NCBI GenBank assembly: GCA_009823395.1
Contig: CM020501.1
Coordinates: 8,050,861 to 8,114,860, forward strand
From: Thamnaconus septentrionalis
Lineage: Eukaryota > Chordata > Actinopteri > Tetraodontiformes > Monacanthidae
Direction: 5' to 3'
Length of the DNA stretch: 64,000 nt
Each line of letters begins with the position of its first letter. Position 1 is the first letter of the stretch. The notes under the pieces were generated by a model that was not told where the DNA came from, ran no database searches, and saw only the letters and a list, made by a program, of their open reading frames with translations. Of the stretch, positions 63,469-64,000 are shown piece after piece. A program made the position numbers and the translations under genes.

Positions 63469-64000
63469 GTAAAGAGTGAGAATGTGGATGCTCACGGTTT
63501 GGGAGAGAGGGGGGCTTTGATAAGGATCTCAGTCCTAATGAGTGGCAGGGCAGGGAATGAGGAGCAGTGGGTTGTGCGTACAGAGGTAATGTAATGTACG
63601 GTAAATGTATTGATCTTGTGCCATTCATACAAGTCAATGTAGCACAAAGTGATTTACACAGAGGAGAGCATGAATAAATAAAACAAACCAACAGTTATCA
63701 TCGTCATCACCAACATCAGTGAATGCAAAGAACATTATCGACATCATGAAGGCGCACATAAAAGTCAATATAACAAAAGTTAGTTACACAGTCACATTAG
63801 AGAGATGGTTCCCTTTTGCCAAAATTGCCTATTGCCGTAATTTTAACCAAATTGTCAAATTTAACCTTTATTTACCCATGTGAGAAATTAAGAACAGATT
63901 CTTATTTACAAATGCAGCCTGAACAAAGATCAAAGGCTCTTTGAGGAGTGGAGGTGAAGTGGGGGCTAACAGTACAAACTAGGTTACACAACAGTTAATA
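63469..64000 (+). other. Intron within PDZ8, right edge
   Basis: No exon found. Two similar segments, 'aagtcaatgtagcacaaagtgatttacacag' (about 63631) and 'aagtcaatataacaaaagttagttacacag' (about 63763), form a diverged direct repeat, and 63865-63925 resembles a dispersed-repeat end. Confidence 0.5.

Overview
This is a vertebrate genomic window, almost certainly from a ray-finned (teleost, probably percomorph) fish. Three things point there: very dense di- to pentanucleotide microsatellites, fish-typical dispersed repeats (decayed Tc1/mariner copies, a SINE with a tRNA-like B box, TIR elements beginning TTAAAGGTCCAGTG), and compact introns. There are no bacterial genes or operons. Most long open frames are low-complexity translations of (GT)n, (CT)n or (AT)n tracts.

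One protein-coding gene is recognisable, on the + strand: the N-terminal two thirds of MPDZ (MUPP1), a multi-PDZ scaffold of tight junctions and the Crumbs polarity complex. I could place 27 coding exons from 30785 to 63468. Every junction keeps the reading phase, giving 3786 nt (1262 codons) to the window edge. The order is: short start exon, L27 domain, Ser-rich linker, PDZ2, PDZ3, PDZ4, PDZ5, linker, PDZ6, Pro/Ser-rich and acidic linkers, PDZ7, linkers, and the first part of PDZ8. The gene runs off the right end with PDZ8 unfinished. PDZ1, expected between L27 and PDZ2, is not found; the L27 exon joins the next exon in phase 0 with no gap in the frame.

Layout. 1-26.8 kb: no supportable gene; a gene desert with microsatellites, a decayed full-length Tc1/mariner copy (7.3-8.7 kb), a deleted copy (19.5-19.9 kb), a 'guanine-rich-free' dispersed repeat of the 'gtcttggtctc' type (13.1-13.6 kb), a partly duplicated unknown repeat (15.1-15.7 and 17.8-18.1 kb), and several repeat-poor stretches that could be regulatory. 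26.86-28.3 kb: CpG-rich, purine/pyrimidine-skewed DNA with a roughly 250-base (CT)n tract, a candidate promoter. 28.9-29.4 kb: a fish LINE/SINE-tail repeat. 29.6-29.93 kb: a second CpG-rich block ending in a good splice donor, my preferred 5' UTR exon. 30.7-63.5 kb: the MPDZ coding exons, with introns carrying a SINE, TIR elements, a third Tc1 relic and repeats that often abut splice sites.

In vertebrates MPDZ lies next to NFIB, so the upstream desert may hold distal regulatory elements. That is inference from known synteny, not something the window shows. All exon boundaries come from reading splice consensus, phase and family similarity by eye; no alignment or transcript data were available.
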